A stretch of 64,000 nucleotides of DNA from assembly GCA_017483645.1 (NCBI GenBank), contig JAFUWD010000025.1, positions 1 through 64,000 on the forward strand, given 5' to 3'. This document shows positions 7,606 through 16,830 of the stretch, one piece after another; positions within the stretch are counted from its first letter, which is position 1, and every line of letters begins with the position of its first letter. The translations under genes were made by a program, and so were the position numbers. The notes under the pieces are model-generated. The model did no database searches. It was not told the origin of the DNA and saw only the letters and a list, made by a program, of their open reading frames with translations. Origin of the DNA: Muribaculaceae bacterium (lineage in GTDB: Bacteria; Bacteroidota; Bacteroidia; Bacteroidales; Muribaculaceae).

Positions 7606-8266
7606 GGATTTGCTGCGCGGTCAACAAGTCGGCAGGATGTGTTATCTTGATGTTGGTGGGTTCACCGTCAACCAGCGTGATGCAATGACCGGCAGCCTCC
7701 ACCACCGAAGCATCGTCGGTGAACGATGGCAATTCCTGAGTTTCATAGGCATTGAGCAGCAACTGGGCATCAAAAGTCTGAGGGGTCTGCACAGCGCGCA
7801 ATGCGGCACGCTCCAGGGCACGGCTGGTGCCATCGGGCATCACCATGCGCACGCTGTCGGTGAGCGGCACTACCGGCACCACGCTTCCATGCGCTTGCGC
7901 CGTTTGAAAGACTCGGCTCACCAATGCCGGGCTCACCAACGGGCGCACTCCATCATGAACGGCAATCATATCCCCTGGACGGGTTATGGGCAAACATGCC
8001 AACGCATTTTTCACCGACTGGAAACGGGTGTCGCCTCCAGCCACCACCTGATGACTGATGTTGAAGTTGTGCCGAAGGCAAAGCTGCCGCCACAGATCGT
8101 GTTGCTGGCGGGGCAACACCACGACGATGCACGTTGCCTCCGAGGCAAAAGCCTCGATGGTGTGCATGAGTACAGGCTTGCCACACAAGTCCACAAACTG
8201 CTTGGGCAACGCGCTTCCAAAACGCGTGCCGCTGCCGCCGGCAACAATAATTGCTGTTTTCTCCAT
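7586..8266 (-). CDS. ispD: 2-C-methyl-D-erythritol 4-phosphate cytidylyltransferase
   Basis: Third step of the MEP isoprenoid pathway: MEP + CTP gives CDP-ME. At 226 residues it has standard length. The N-terminal nucleotide-binding motif AGGSGTRFGSALPKQF is complete, followed by the active-site patterns HDGVRPLVS, RAVQTPQTF and TDDASVVEAAGH, and the terminal NIKITHPADLLTAQ. It is the first gene of the ispD-recG pair. A TAATTTTG box at 8292-8299 on the minus strand could serve as its promoter, though no -33 element is properly spaced. Confidence 0.96.
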   Translation of the reverse strand: MEKTAIIVAGGSGTRFGSALPKQFVDLCGKPVLMHTIEAFASEATCIVVVLPRQQHDLWRQLCLRHNFNISHQVVAGGDTRFQSVKNALACLPITRPGDMIAVHDGVRPLVSPALVSRVFQTAQAHGSVVPVVPLTDSVRMVMPDGTSRALERAALRAVQTPQTFDAQLLLNAYETQELPSFTDDASVVEAAGHCITLVDGEPTNIKITHPADLLTAQQILDHAQS

Positions 8267-8585
8267 CTCTCAAGTTTTGTGTATCAATTCACAAAATTAG
8301 GCAAAAATCTCAAGAAATGCCCTAACAACAGGCAAAAAATAAGAAGGAATCCCCACTTCTCGTCGAGATTCCTCCTTAGGTTTCAAATAGGTAAAATTTC
8401 TAAGGCAAAAAAGATTGTTTCAGGTTTATGCTGCAAAATTATGTCGTTTTCACTCAAGTTCCAAACTAAAAAACATATTCTACAACATGTTTTTAACATT
8501 TGGCTTGGTTTGCATTCTCTTTCTCGGCATCTAATTTATTAACATTTAGTTGTTTAATGTTTGTTTACAACTTAGTTAAACTATC
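8267..8585. other. Intergenic region between lpxH and ispD
   Basis: The AT-rich 319-bp gap holds the lpxH terminator (8335-8377) and a possible ispD -7 box at 8292-8299. From 8400 to 8585 I see only A/T-rich sequence with several TTTAACA-type words and no gene. Confidence 0.6.
8335..8377 (-). terminator. Terminator of lpxH
   Basis: On the minus strand AAGGAGGAATC (8377-8367) pairs with GATTCCTTCTT (8351-8341), one mismatch, and is followed by ATTTTTTG. It separates the lpxH transcript from ispD-recG. Confidence 0.85.
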
Positions 8586-9347
8586 TTAATTCTCCGAAAA
8601 CGATTTCAATTTCATCTCCGAACCATCGAAAACGGCGTATGTGTCATGGCTAATCCAGTCACCCAGAAAAACAATTTGCCGTGAATCATCAAGCGCAGCC
8701 ACGCGCGCCAGATGCAGATGGCCAAAGACAAAGAAATCCACTTCGGGATGCAGGCTCACATACTGCTCGGCAAACTTTCTCAAATTCAGTGCGCTGCACT
8801 CCACATCATGCTCCACCTGCGCCACATCGCGCCGATGGGTGCGGTTCTGAGTTGACCAGCCGGTGGCAATCCAATGCGTCCACCGCGGATGAACAGAGGC
8901 ATAAAGCAACTGGCACACGCGGTTGTAGAAGCAAAAGCGCATGAAGCGGTACATGGGCCGCTGATAGCCCACATCGTCGCCATGCGACAGGAAGAAATGA
9001 CGGCCGCCTATCTCGACGGTGGTGGCACCCTTGAGCACCGTGAGCCCCACCTCATCGCGCAGATAATCGAAGAGCCAAACATCGTGATTGCCGGTCATCC
9101 ACACAATGCGCACGCCGGCATCGGCCAACTCGGCCAACTTGCCAAAAAAACGCACATGGCCGCGTGGCACCACCGAGCGATACTCATACCAGTAATCGAG
9201 CACATCACCCAGCATATAGAGCGTTGCGGCGTCATCCTTGATGCTGTCCAAAAAACGCACCACACGGGCCTCATGGGCACGGGCGTCGGGCATATAAGAT
9301 GCTCCCAGATGCAAATCACTGATAAAGTAGGTGTTCGTTCTCATCAT
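8586..9347 (-). CDS. lpxH: UDP-2,3-diacylglucosamine diphosphatase
   Basis: Calcineurin-like phosphoesterase that hydrolyses UDP-2,3-diacylglucosamine to lipid X in lipid A synthesis, acting at the inner face of the cytoplasmic membrane. All metal-site blocks are present in order: SDLHLG, GDVLDYW, GNHD, LSHGDDVG and FGHLHLAR. A 253-residue protein is normal for LpxH. Either of two adjacent ATGs could start it. It follows the DUF59 gene by 21 bp and ends at its own terminator. Confidence 0.92.
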   Translation of the reverse strand: MMRTNTYFISDLHLGASYMPDARAHEARVVRFLDSIKDDAATLYMLGDVLDYWYEYRSVVPRGHVRFFGKLAELADAGVRIVWMTGNHDVWLFDYLRDEVGLTVLKGATTVEIGGRHFFLSHGDDVGYQRPMYRFMRFCFYNRVCQLLYASVHPRWTHWIATGWSTQNRTHRRDVAQVEHDVECSALNLRKFAEQYVSLHPEVDFFVFGHLHLARVAALDDSRQIVFLGDWISHDTYAVFDGSEMKLKSFSEN

Positions 9348-9368
9348 TAAGCGCGTTGATAAGGAGTG

Positions 9369-9689
9369 TCACAACATACCCATTTCGAGCTTGGCCTCCT
9401 CGGTCATCATGTCGGGGGTCCACTCAGGCTCAAACACCAATTGCAAATTCACGGCGGTCACGCCGTCGATGCTTTCCACCTTTTGCCTCACATCCTCAAA
9501 GATAAAGTCGGCTGCGGGACAATTGGGTGCTGTGAAGGTCATGTCAATGTCAACCGTTCCATCGTCACTTACATCGATGCGATAAATGAGTCCCATGCTG
9601 TAAATGTCCACAGGGATTTCAGGGTCGAACACCGTGCGCAGCATTTTCACAATGTCTTCCTCTATTCTGAGTCTTGTCGGTTCGTCCAT
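9369..9689 (-). CDS. MIP18/DUF59 family Fe-S cluster assembly factor
   Basis: Cytosolic protein of 106 residues of the DUF59 (MIP18, SufT/PaaD-related) family, which helps mature iron-sulphur proteins. The signatures are VFDPEIPVDIYSMGLIY near residue 20 and the conserved TAPNCPAADF with its reactive cysteine. It is upstream of lpxH and probably cotranscribed. A TACCTTTG box at 9700-9707 (minus strand) ends only 10 nt before the ATG, which would give a very short leader, but there is no good -33. Confidence 0.88.
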   Translation of the reverse strand: MDEPTRLRIEEDIVKMLRTVFDPEIPVDIYSMGLIYRIDVSDDGTVDIDMTFTAPNCPAADFIFEDVRQKVESIDGVTAVNLQLVFEPEWTPDMMTEEAKLEMGML

Positions 9690-9763
9690 AATCTGACGGC
9701 AAAGGTATATAAAAAAACTGAATGAGCACGAAAAACCACATCAGAAAGAACATCAGCGGGCGC

Positions 9764-11251
9764 TCAGCGCTGCCGAACCATGTTCACCTGAATGCGCTCG
9801 TCGCTCATGAGTTCCCGTGCGCCTGTGCGCACATCAAAGTCCACACGGCCAACTGTGAAATCGGGGGTATTGAACGACCACAACGCTGTGCCATAATAAG
9901 TGGCGGGGTCGCGCTGGGGCAGCAGAAACGGTTTGGTGGCATGGCCATCGGCATCCACGCGGCACAGATAGAGCCAAGAATACCTGCCGTCGGCACGACG
10001 ACTTGTGAACACCATCCAGCCACCTTTAGGCGACCAGTTATGATAACTGTCGGCAAGCGGACTGTTCGCCTCGGCAAGCGGATGAGCCTCACCGCTGCTC
10101 AAATCGAGCAACCACTGCTCCGACTCATCATGCCAAATGGGAAAGCAACCGTAATCGGCGGTGGTAAAGAGTAGCCAACGCCCATCGGGACTGGGTCGGG
10201 GATGAATAGCACTCAAACCTCGCGACGCAGCATTGAACAACGTGTCGACTTGCGTGCCCACCGTCCCTGTTGACTCATCAAAAGCCACACTGCAAAGGTT
10301 GTAGCGCACCTCGGTCAACCCATCGGGCACGGGTTGCTGACGTGCTGTGCAAAAGTAGAGCGTCCGTCCGTCGGCCGAGAAGGCCGGATAAGTTTCCATC
10401 CATTCATCGGTGGCCAGTTGCGTGGGCACTATGAGCGTGTGCGACTGAGTGTCGTAAATCTGCACATTACTGCCGGTATCGAACACTTCGAGCACGTTGG
10501 GAGCCACCTCATGAAAAGCTTGATGGGTGAGATTGGTGGAATAAGCTATATAACGTCCCGACGGGTGCCAGGAGGGATAGACACACGAGGCAAGGGTGCT
10601 GTCGGTCTTGGTCGACAGCCACTCCCGCCTACCGTCAATTTGCACCAGCGTGGCCCCATGTGCGCCGCGCACGTGGAAGGTGAAGGCCGACGGGTCGCCA
10701 CCGCGAGCGGCATGGCAGTTGACACACGACGACGGCACCGCGGTGTTCTCTATGATAGCATACTCCTTGCAGGATGAGAATTCTCGCTGATAAAGCCCCA
10801 TCGTGCCAAACGACTCATAACCGGGCGCTATGCGCCTGTAGGTAAGCCCCCATGCGCCCAGGGAATCGGCAGCCACATGGATGGAAAAGTCCTGATAACG
10901 AACCCAGTGGCCGTCGGGGCGGCGCGCGCTTACGCTCAGGGTGATGTCGCCACCTTTGTTGGCAGCCAGCAGGCGGTGCCACTGTTCCTCGTCAAAATCG
11001 GCCCAGGGGCCTGAGGCTTCGATGGAAATCGCTCCCTTGCCGCGTGCTTCCACACACATGAAATCGGCCACAGAATCGGGCAACGCAAAATACAGGGGCG
11101 CCACATCGAGCGGCACAGTCACTTCCACATAGTCCGGAAAAATGGGAGGCAGCTGACTCAACTGCCGGGCATCATGTGGACGAGGCGCACACGACATCAC
11201 GGCAAGTATCATGAGCAGGGAAAAAACGGATATCGAATTGATGTGCTTCAT
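9764..11251 (-). CDS. PD40/TolB-like propeller lipoprotein with one CxxCH haem motif
   Basis: Exported lipoprotein of 495 residues. The start at 11251 opens a lipoprotein signal MKHINSISVFSLLMILAVMSC with Cys21 as lipid site; upstream in-frame codons lie inside the preceding gene. Around residues 176-180 is a c-type haem motif CVNCH. From about 185 to the end are repeated TolB/WD40-like PD40 blades such as YPSWHPSGRYIAYSTN, YPAFSADGRTLYFCTA and HPRPSPDGRWLLFTT. The function is unknown; the single haem and propeller suggest electron transfer or ligand sensing on the periplasmic side. It begins 2 bp after the DUF6057-like gene stops, so the two are coupled. Confidence 0.82.
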   Translation of the reverse strand: MKHINSISVFSLLMILAVMSCAPRPHDARQLSQLPPIFPDYVEVTVPLDVAPLYFALPDSVADFMCVEARGKGAISIEASGPWADFDEEQWHRLLAANKGGDITLSVSARRPDGHWVRYQDFSIHVAADSLGAWGLTYRRIAPGYESFGTMGLYQREFSSCKEYAIIENTAVPSSCVNCHAARGGDPSAFTFHVRGAHGATLVQIDGRREWLSTKTDSTLASCVYPSWHPSGRYIAYSTNLTHQAFHEVAPNVLEVFDTGSNVQIYDTQSHTLIVPTQLATDEWMETYPAFSADGRTLYFCTARQQPVPDGLTEVRYNLCSVAFDESTGTVGTQVDTLFNAASRGLSAIHPRPSPDGRWLLFTTADYGCFPIWHDESEQWLLDLSSGEAHPLAEANSPLADSYHNWSPKGGWMVFTSRRADGRYSWLYLCRVDADGHATKPFLLPQRDPATYYGTALWSFNTPDFTVGRVDFDVRTGARELMSDERIQVNMVRQR

Positions 11252-11253
11252 TG

Positions 11254-13014
11254 TCAATAAATGGTTGAGGATGTGGATGGTTGGGCTGCAAGGGCCGAAC
11301 CAAGCAGGAGATAGCTCCAAAACGTCTGACTGAGTGGTGGCTCTTGCAATGCGGCATTAGATCGATCGGTGACATAAAGCCGCGCAAAGTTCATCACTCC
11401 CTGCACCACACTGGAAGCGATGGGCCACGGCATGGCCGAGAAGTCGTTGCTCTGTTGCGACCACACATAGACCAGCGCTTCCTGATAGGATAGCGGCATG
11501 TGGTCGAAGCCCATCGACTCGCCTTGCGGAAAATAATGCATAAAGCCGTCCAGATTGCGGCTGAGCAAGCAATAGGCCATGAGATACTCATAAGCCATGC
11601 GGTGAGTGGGATTCTGTTCAACAATTCGTGCCAGCACCTGCTCGGTGTTGTTACCGTCGTAAAAAAGGTCGCCATCGGGCTTGAGCAGCGGTTCCTGAGT
11701 CTTCTGCCGGCTCTTGATGGCATCATTCAAGGTGCCCTTATAAAATAATGTATGGTCGAGCCATTGCTGGTATCGACGTGCCTGACGTTCATTTCCATTG
11801 AGCAGGGAAGTGCGCACCAGCATCTGCATACATCGAGCACTCAGACGGCCGTCGGGTACACAGGCCTGGGCTTCCATCGCCATGCGTTGCGCATCGTTGA
11901 CCATACCCAACCGATAATATATTTCGCCTATGGTGACCGATTCAATATAATCGCGCGTGAAGGGCGGAATGAGTCCTTGGGGGCCATTCTGGAAATAATG
12001 GAACAAACTGTCGGAAAGCTGACCACGCTGTGCGAGTGCCAGATTCACACAGGCAGTGCTCAACGGGCGCGTGGGCGGCACATGGGCGGCGCGAGTCACC
12101 ACATCGTCCCATCGGGCATTGCGCACCAGATAGTCGTAACCCACCACCTCACGCTGCACCGGGTCGATGCCGGTCGACACCATCACCCACGACAAGCCTG
12201 CCACACCAGCAGCAGCCACACCCAGCATCATGGCACGCCACCGTTTCCGGCCCAGAAAGCTCAGCAATGTGGGAGCGAGCGCCAGCACGGCCAGCAACAC
12301 CCACTGCCAGGTGGCATCGTACACGGGCAGGCGACGATAGAACAGGCCATTGACGATTCGCTCAACGGGATACTGAACCGGAGATGTGACATACACAAGA
12401 GCCAGCACAGCCACAGCAGCAAGCATGCATGCGCCCAGCATCAGCCATCGGTGGCGAATCACGGCCAACAAAGCCACACAAGCAATAGCCATCCACACCA
12501 CAGGGCCGCATAACCAATAGAGCACGGGCATGCACACCACAGTGACAACCACCCTGCCCCACTCCGCACGGGGCAAGAAACAAAACACCGCACCCCACAA
12601 GGCCATGTCAATGGCCACCAACAAGGCCGGCAACATATTCACATCAGCCAGCACCCGGGCGGCAAATGCCACGAGCAGCACCGCCAGCAGTGCTACCGGC
12701 AGCCACCCTTCCTGCGGGCTGCAGAGTTTCAACAAGGCCGCATGCAGCAAGGCCATCAGCATAGCCATCACCAAGGCTCCGGCAGCGGGCAGCAGAAAAA
12801 ACTGCACCAGCCACTGTGCCACATAAGCCGCCAGGCCGCCAGGCAGCGACATGTACTGATAAAAAAAAGTGCCGGTCGACAGGAACAACTGATATTGCTC
12901 ATGGAAGGACATCCACGCCGGGGCACACAGCACACACACCACACAAGTCACCACGGCAACGGCGGCCGTGGGCAGCCACCGGCCATGCATAATAACACGC
13001 TCTCTTGTTAACAT
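11254..13014 (-). CDS. Polytopic membrane protein, DUF6057-like
   Basis: Inner-membrane protein of 586 residues. About ten hydrophobic segments fill residues 12-275 (first one TAAVAVVTCVVCVLCAPAW). The rest is soluble and helical with a TPR-like look (ARWDDVVTRAAHVPP, IGEIYYRLGMVNDAQRMAMEAQ). I recognise it as the Bacteroidetes DUF6057 type, whose function is not known. It pairs with the haem-motif lipoprotein downstream, which implies a shared envelope task. A TAATTTTG box lies at 13043-13050 on the minus strand, with a TTG 22 bp upstream. Confidence 0.75.
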   Translation of the reverse strand: MLTRERVIMHGRWLPTAAVAVVTCVVCVLCAPAWMSFHEQYQLFLSTGTFFYQYMSLPGGLAAYVAQWLVQFFLLPAAGALVMAMLMALLHAALLKLCSPQEGWLPVALLAVLLVAFAARVLADVNMLPALLVAIDMALWGAVFCFLPRAEWGRVVVTVVCMPVLYWLCGPVVWMAIACVALLAVIRHRWLMLGACMLAAVAVLALVYVTSPVQYPVERIVNGLFYRRLPVYDATWQWVLLAVLALAPTLLSFLGRKRWRAMMLGVAAAGVAGLSWVMVSTGIDPVQREVVGYDYLVRNARWDDVVTRAAHVPPTRPLSTACVNLALAQRGQLSDSLFHYFQNGPQGLIPPFTRDYIESVTIGEIYYRLGMVNDAQRMAMEAQACVPDGRLSARCMQMLVRTSLLNGNERQARRYQQWLDHTLFYKGTLNDAIKSRQKTQEPLLKPDGDLFYDGNNTEQVLARIVEQNPTHRMAYEYLMAYCLLSRNLDGFMHYFPQGESMGFDHMPLSYQEALVYVWSQQSNDFSAMPWPIASSVVQGVMNFARLYVTDRSNAALQEPPLSQTFWSYLLLGSALAAQPSTSSTIY

Positions 13015-13294
13015 GAATGTTTAGATAAACCAATTTAAATCACAAAATTACAAAAACCAACCGAAAAACAGCCAAAAGTCTACGCAAATTTGAAAATAAT
13101 TGATAAAAAATGCTGAAACATAGCGCTTAATTCAAAAAAAAGTGCGATATTTGCACTGCAAAATTCGGAATGGTCTCAAAACAGGCCGTTTTTTGTGTCG
13201 CCCTATGGCGCCGCAATTTTCTGCTTAATAGTTGATTACCAACCGATAAACGCATGAAATAATACATATAACTTAATAACAAAATTCTACAACA

Positions 13295-13567
13295 ATGACT
13301 AAAGCAAACATCGTTAGCGAAATTGCTAAATCTACAGGCATCGACAAAGCCACCGTGCTGGTGACCGTTGAGAAATTTATGGAAACCGTGAAGGATTCAC
13401 TGGCCAACGACGAGAACGTTTATCTGCGTGGTTTTGGCAGCTTCATCGTGAAAACCCGTTCGCAAAAAACCGCTCGCAATATTTCCAAAAACACCACCAT
13501 CATCATCCCCGAGCACAAAATCCCGGCTTTCAAGCCCGCCAAAGTGTTCATGGAGCAAGTGAAATAA
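13295..13567 (+). CDS. HU family DNA-binding protein
   Basis: Small nucleoid-associated protein, 90 residues, typical HU/IHF fold: N-terminal helices TKANIVSEIAKSTGIDKATV, the conserved GFGSF as LRGFGSFIVKTR, and the DNA-binding arm with the IPEHKIPAFKPAK end. It bends and compacts DNA as a dimer. The long leader (13160-13294) contains a short hairpin CGCC-CTAT-GGCG. A GATATTTG box at 13146-13153 is one base off consensus and could be the -7 element. It is followed by the 30-residue basic protein and rng on the same strand. Confidence 0.95.
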   Translation: MTKANIVSEIAKSTGIDKATVLVTVEKFMETVKDSLANDENVYLRGFGSFIVKTRSQKTARNISKNTTIIIPEHKIPAFKPAKVFMEQVK

Positions 13568-13652
13568 TATTATAATGTCGCGCTTCGTTTTCAGGAGCAG
13601 CCACATCACGATATAAGAATCACATTATTTAATCACTAAAACTAAGTAAAAA

Positions 13653-13745
13653 ATGCCAAGCGGAAAGAAAAGAAAAGGCCATAAAATGGCTACGCACAAG
13701 CGCAAAAAAAGACTTAGAAAGAATCGTCATAAGAACAAGAAGTGA
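13653..13745 (+). CDS. AURKAIP1/COX24 domain small basic protein (30 residues)
   Basis: Very short gene: MPSGKKRKGHKMATHKRKKR followed by LRKNRHKNKK and TGA. More than half the residues are Lys, Arg or His. The KxxKMxxHKxKKRLRKNRHK pattern is that of the AURKAIP1/COX24 C-terminal domain, in mitochondria the small-subunit ribosomal protein mS38. In Bacteroidetes this peptide is routinely found as a free-standing gene; a ribosomal or rRNA-binding role is probable by homology. It is too short for most gene finders. The spacing (85 bp behind HU, 180 bp before rng) suggests one transcript. Confidence 0.88.
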   Translation: MPSGKKRKGHKMATHKRKKRLRKNRHKNKK

Positions 13746-13925
13746 ACGCAACTTTGCTGCGTGACAATTCTTTCGAAGAAATGCCGATACCGAGAACAAA
13801 CCTGTTGCGCACCGCCATCATCCCGACCGGGCAGCAAGCCTGCAACACGCAGACACAGCGCCGGCCACAATAATGACACCGCGCGATGAGTTTGTTCTTT
13901 GTATCCACCGCTTAAACAACAAGCG

Positions 13926-15551
13926 ATGAAAAGTGAATTAGTAGTTGACGTAAAGCCCACCGACATCTCCACTGCCCTGCTTGAGGACGGACGACTGATG
14001 TCGCTGCAAAAGGAGGCGCGTGACGCATCCTATGCCGTGGGCAACCTCTACCTTGCCAAGGTAAAGAAGTTGATGCCCGGCCTGAACGCCGCGTTTGTGA
14101 ACGTCGGACACAGCAAAGACGCATTCCTTCATTACCTTGATTTAGGCTCGCAATTCAACACTTTCGCACAGTACGTCAAGTCGGTGAGAGAACACACCGA
14201 CAAGGTGCCGCTCAGCATCAGCAAAATGAAATTGCTCGACGACATCGACAAGCACGGAACCGTGACCGACGTACTCACGCAAGGTCAAGAGCTGATTGTG
14301 CAAATCGCCAAAGAGCCCATCTCATCCAAGGGGCCAAGGCTTACCACCGAGATTTCTTTCACCGGGCGATTCCTGGTGCTCACACCGTTCAACAACAAAA
14401 TCTCGGTATCGCAAAAGATAAAAGACCACGCCGAAAAAACACGGCTCAGAAGGCTCATCGAGAGCATCAAGCCCAAGAACTTCGGCGTGATTATACGCAC
14501 ATCGGCCGAGAACAAACGTGCCGCCGAACTCAATTCGGAACTGAAAGTGTTGCTCAAATGCTGGGAAGATGCCATTGCCAAAATTCAATATTCGCAGCCA
14601 CCGACACTCGTCTACGAGGAAGAAAGCCGGGCTGTGGGAGAAATCCGCGACATCTTCAGCCCCGAGCTTGAGAGCATCCATGTGAACGACGCGCAAGTTT
14701 TTGAGCAAATTCACAACTATGTGAGCCTAATAGCACCCGACAGGAGCGACTGTGTGAAACTTTATTCTGACGACACGCCCATTTTTGATCATTTCAGCAT
14801 CACCAAGCAAATCAAATCGGCGTTCGGAAGAACAGTATCGTTCAAGTCGGGAGCATACATAATAATTGAAAGCACCGAAGCTTTGCACGTTATCGACGTG
14901 AACTCGGGTAACAGGTCCAAAAGCTCAACCGACCAAGAAAGCAACGCTCTCAATGTGAACCTGCTGGCCGCCGATGAGATAGCACGACAACTCAAACTCC
15001 GCGATATGGGAGGAATCATTGTCATCGACTTCATCGACATGGCACAGGCCGAACACAGGCAAGCGCTGTATGACCACATGCGACAAGTCATGAGCCGCGA
15101 TAGGGCTCGACACAACATCCTGCCGCTGAGCAAGTTCGGACTTATGCAAATAACCCGACAGCGCGTCAGGCCTGCTTTGGACATCGTCACCGAAGAAACT
15201 TGCCCTTCGTGTGGAGGGAAGGGAGTGATTCAGCCTTCGCTGCTTTTTACCGACATGTTGAAAGACAAGATTGATTACCTTGTCAACTCGCTCAGAGTAA
15301 ACAACTTTATTATGTATGTCCATCCTTTTGTCGATGCCTACCTCAAGAAGGGGCTTATCAGTGAATACTGGCGATGGAGAAGAGAGTACGGACGCAAATT
15401 CCGAATCCTGCCCGACCAGTCGCTGGCCTACTTGCAATACCGCGTCATCGACAAAGACAACAATGAATTAGACCTCAAAGAGGAAAAAGACACGAGCCGT
15501 TCCACCAGTAAGAAGGAACGACGCTCCAAGAACCAAAAAGATATGGACTGA
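13926..15551 (+). CDS. rng: Ribonuclease E/G family protein (RNase G)
   Basis: Endoribonuclease for rRNA 5' maturation and mRNA decay, 541 residues, the short RNase G form without a degradosome scaffold tail. The start at 13926 (MKSELVVDVKPTDI) matches the family N-terminus. The S1 domain covers about residues 35-130 (GNLYLAKVKKLMPGLNAAFVNVG). The catalytic DNase I-like domain carries the metal residues in VIDVNSGNRS and GIIVIDFIDM. The Zn-link motif is CPSCGGKG. The C-terminus is a short basic tail (STSKKERRSKNQK). It ends at a strong terminator. Confidence 0.95.
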   Translation: MKSELVVDVKPTDISTALLEDGRLMSLQKEARDASYAVGNLYLAKVKKLMPGLNAAFVNVGHSKDAFLHYLDLGSQFNTFAQYVKSVREHTDKVPLSISKMKLLDDIDKHGTVTDVLTQGQELIVQIAKEPISSKGPRLTTEISFTGRFLVLTPFNNKISVSQKIKDHAEKTRLRRLIESIKPKNFGVIIRTSAENKRAAELNSELKVLLKCWEDAIAKIQYSQPPTLVYEEESRAVGEIRDIFSPELESIHVNDAQVFEQIHNYVSLIAPDRSDCVKLYSDDTPIFDHFSITKQIKSAFGRTVSFKSGAYIIIESTEALHVIDVNSGNRSKSSTDQESNALNVNLLAADEIARQLKLRDMGGIIVIDFIDMAQAEHRQALYDHMRQVMSRDRARHNILPLSKFGLMQITRQRVRPALDIVTEETCPSCGGKGVIQPSLLFTDMLKDKIDYLVNSLRVNNFIMYVHPFVDAYLKKGLISEYWRWRREYGRKFRILPDQSLAYLQYRVIDKDNNELDLKEEKDTSRSTSKKERRSKNQKDMD

Positions 15552-15586
15552 CGCGTCCTGATGGTTCACCCACGACACACAATCAC

Positions 15587-15621
15587 AACCCACGCCGGAC
15601 AATCTGGCGTGGGTTTGTTTT
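15587..15621 (+). terminator. Terminator of the HU-rng unit
   Basis: AACCCACGCC, loop GGACAATCT, GGCGTGGGTT followed by TGTTTT; a 10-bp perfect stem 36 bp behind the rng stop codon. Confidence 0.9.
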
Positions 15622-15671
15622 CACAGGGCGAGAATCAACGATGAGATGCTACTATCGAAGCACATTTTTCG

Positions 15672-15679
15672 TATCTTTG
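15672..15679 (+). promoter_or_regulatory. Probable -7 box of the P1 peptidase gene
   Basis: TATCTTTG fits the Bacteroidetes -7 consensus 25 bp before the ATG. No TTG is found 19-20 bp upstream, so the promoter is weak or activator-dependent. Confidence 0.5.
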
Positions 15680-15704
15680 CCATCGTAATATTGACTTCAC
15701 CAAG

Positions 15705-16829
15705 ATGATTAAACAACACTTACTGATTGTCGCATGCGTGCTACTGGGAGTTTCCACAATATCGGCGCAGCACAAGACATTGCGTGAATGGGGATTCCCG
15801 ACAGGAATTTTTGAAACCGGCAAGTATAACGCCATCACCGACGTGCCCGGGGTGACTGTGGGGCACACTACACGCATTGAGGGCGACAGCATCCGCACTG
15901 GAGTGACCGCCATCGTGCCGCACCAGGGCGACATCTTCCGCAACAAAATACCTGCCGCCATCTATGTGGGTAACGGATTTGGCAAGTTGGCGGGCTACAC
16001 TCAGGTGCGCGAGTTGGGCAATATCGAAACACCGATTATCCTGACCAATACTCTGAGTGTGGCGGCAGGCATCGAGGGAGTTGTTCGCTACACGCTCATG
16101 CAACCCGGCCACGAGCAAGTGAGCTCGGTCAATGCCGTGGTGGGAGAAACCAACGACGGCCGACTGAACGATATTCGAGGAATGCATGTCACACCCCAAA
16201 TGGTCATCGACGCTATCAACAATGCGCATGGTGGAACTGTGGAACAAGGCAATGTGGGCGCCGGGGCAGGAACCATTTGTTTCGGTTTCAAGGGGGGAAT
16301 CGGCACATCATCGCGCATTCTTCCCAAATCATTGGGCGGATACACTGTCGGAGTGCTGGCGCAAACCAACTACGGTGGTATCCTTGAAATTGATGGAGTG
16401 CAGGTGGGACAACGATTACACAAGCACGACTTCATCAATCATGTGCGCAAGGCTGAGAACATCGATGGCTCCTGCATGATGGTTGTCATCACCGACGCAC
16501 CGCTCGACGCACGCAATCTGGAGCGTGTCGCAAAACGCGCCATGATGGGAATGGCCAAAACCGGTGGCATTGCCTCGAACGGCAGTGGCGACTATGTGAT
16601 AGCGCTTTCGGTGGCACCTGAGAACCTCATTAGCGACCAATCTAAGATCATCACTGCGCCCGTACTCGCCAACAGTGAGATGTCACCTCTCTTTGCCGCC
16701 ACCATCGAGGCCACGGCCGAAGCGCTGTGGAATTCTCTGTTCATGGCCGACCCGATGACAGGTCGCAACGGTCACAAGGTGGACGCACTGCCGGTCAAGG
16801 AAGTACTGGAAATGTTACGAAACCGATAA
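15705..16829 (+). CDS. P1 family peptidase (DmpA-type aminopeptidase), exported
   Basis: N-terminal-nucleophile peptidase related to DmpA and beta-peptidyl aminopeptidases; 374 residues. Residues 1-22 are a signal peptide (ending TISAQ). The body starts with LREWGFPTGIFETGKYNAITDVPGVTVGH, as usual in this family. The autoprocessing and catalytic site is NGSGDY, with Ser294 expected to become the N-terminus of the small subunit after self-cleavage. It is periplasmic, so it likely trims peptides from outside. It is a single-gene unit, convergent with the hut operon across a 52-bp palindrome. Confidence 0.92.
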   Translation: MIKQHLLIVACVLLGVSTISAQHKTLREWGFPTGIFETGKYNAITDVPGVTVGHTTRIEGDSIRTGVTAIVPHQGDIFRNKIPAAIYVGNGFGKLAGYTQVRELGNIETPIILTNTLSVAAGIEGVVRYTLMQPGHEQVSSVNAVVGETNDGRLNDIRGMHVTPQMVIDAINNAHGGTVEQGNVGAGAGTICFGFKGGIGTSSRILPKSLGGYTVGVLAQTNYGGILEIDGVQVGQRLHKHDFINHVRKAENIDGSCMMVVITDAPLDARNLERVAKRAMMGMAKTGGIASNGSGDYVIALSVAPENLISDQSKIITAPVLANSEMSPLFAATIEATAEALWNSLFMADPMTGRNGHKVDALPVKEVLEMLRNR

Positions 16830-16830
16830 G

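Noticed and set aside
8400..8585. Possible gene or promoter cluster in the AT-rich gap before lpxH's end
   Set aside because: The short frames there have no start context, and words like TTTAACA recur by base composition. It lies downstream of lpxH, so no promoter is needed.
13742..13879. A GTG-started frame of about 44 codons behind the mS38-like gene
   Set aside because: It overlaps the preceding stop, has no ribosome-binding site and its composition (TNLLRTAIIPTGQQ) resembles nothing. Most likely spacer.
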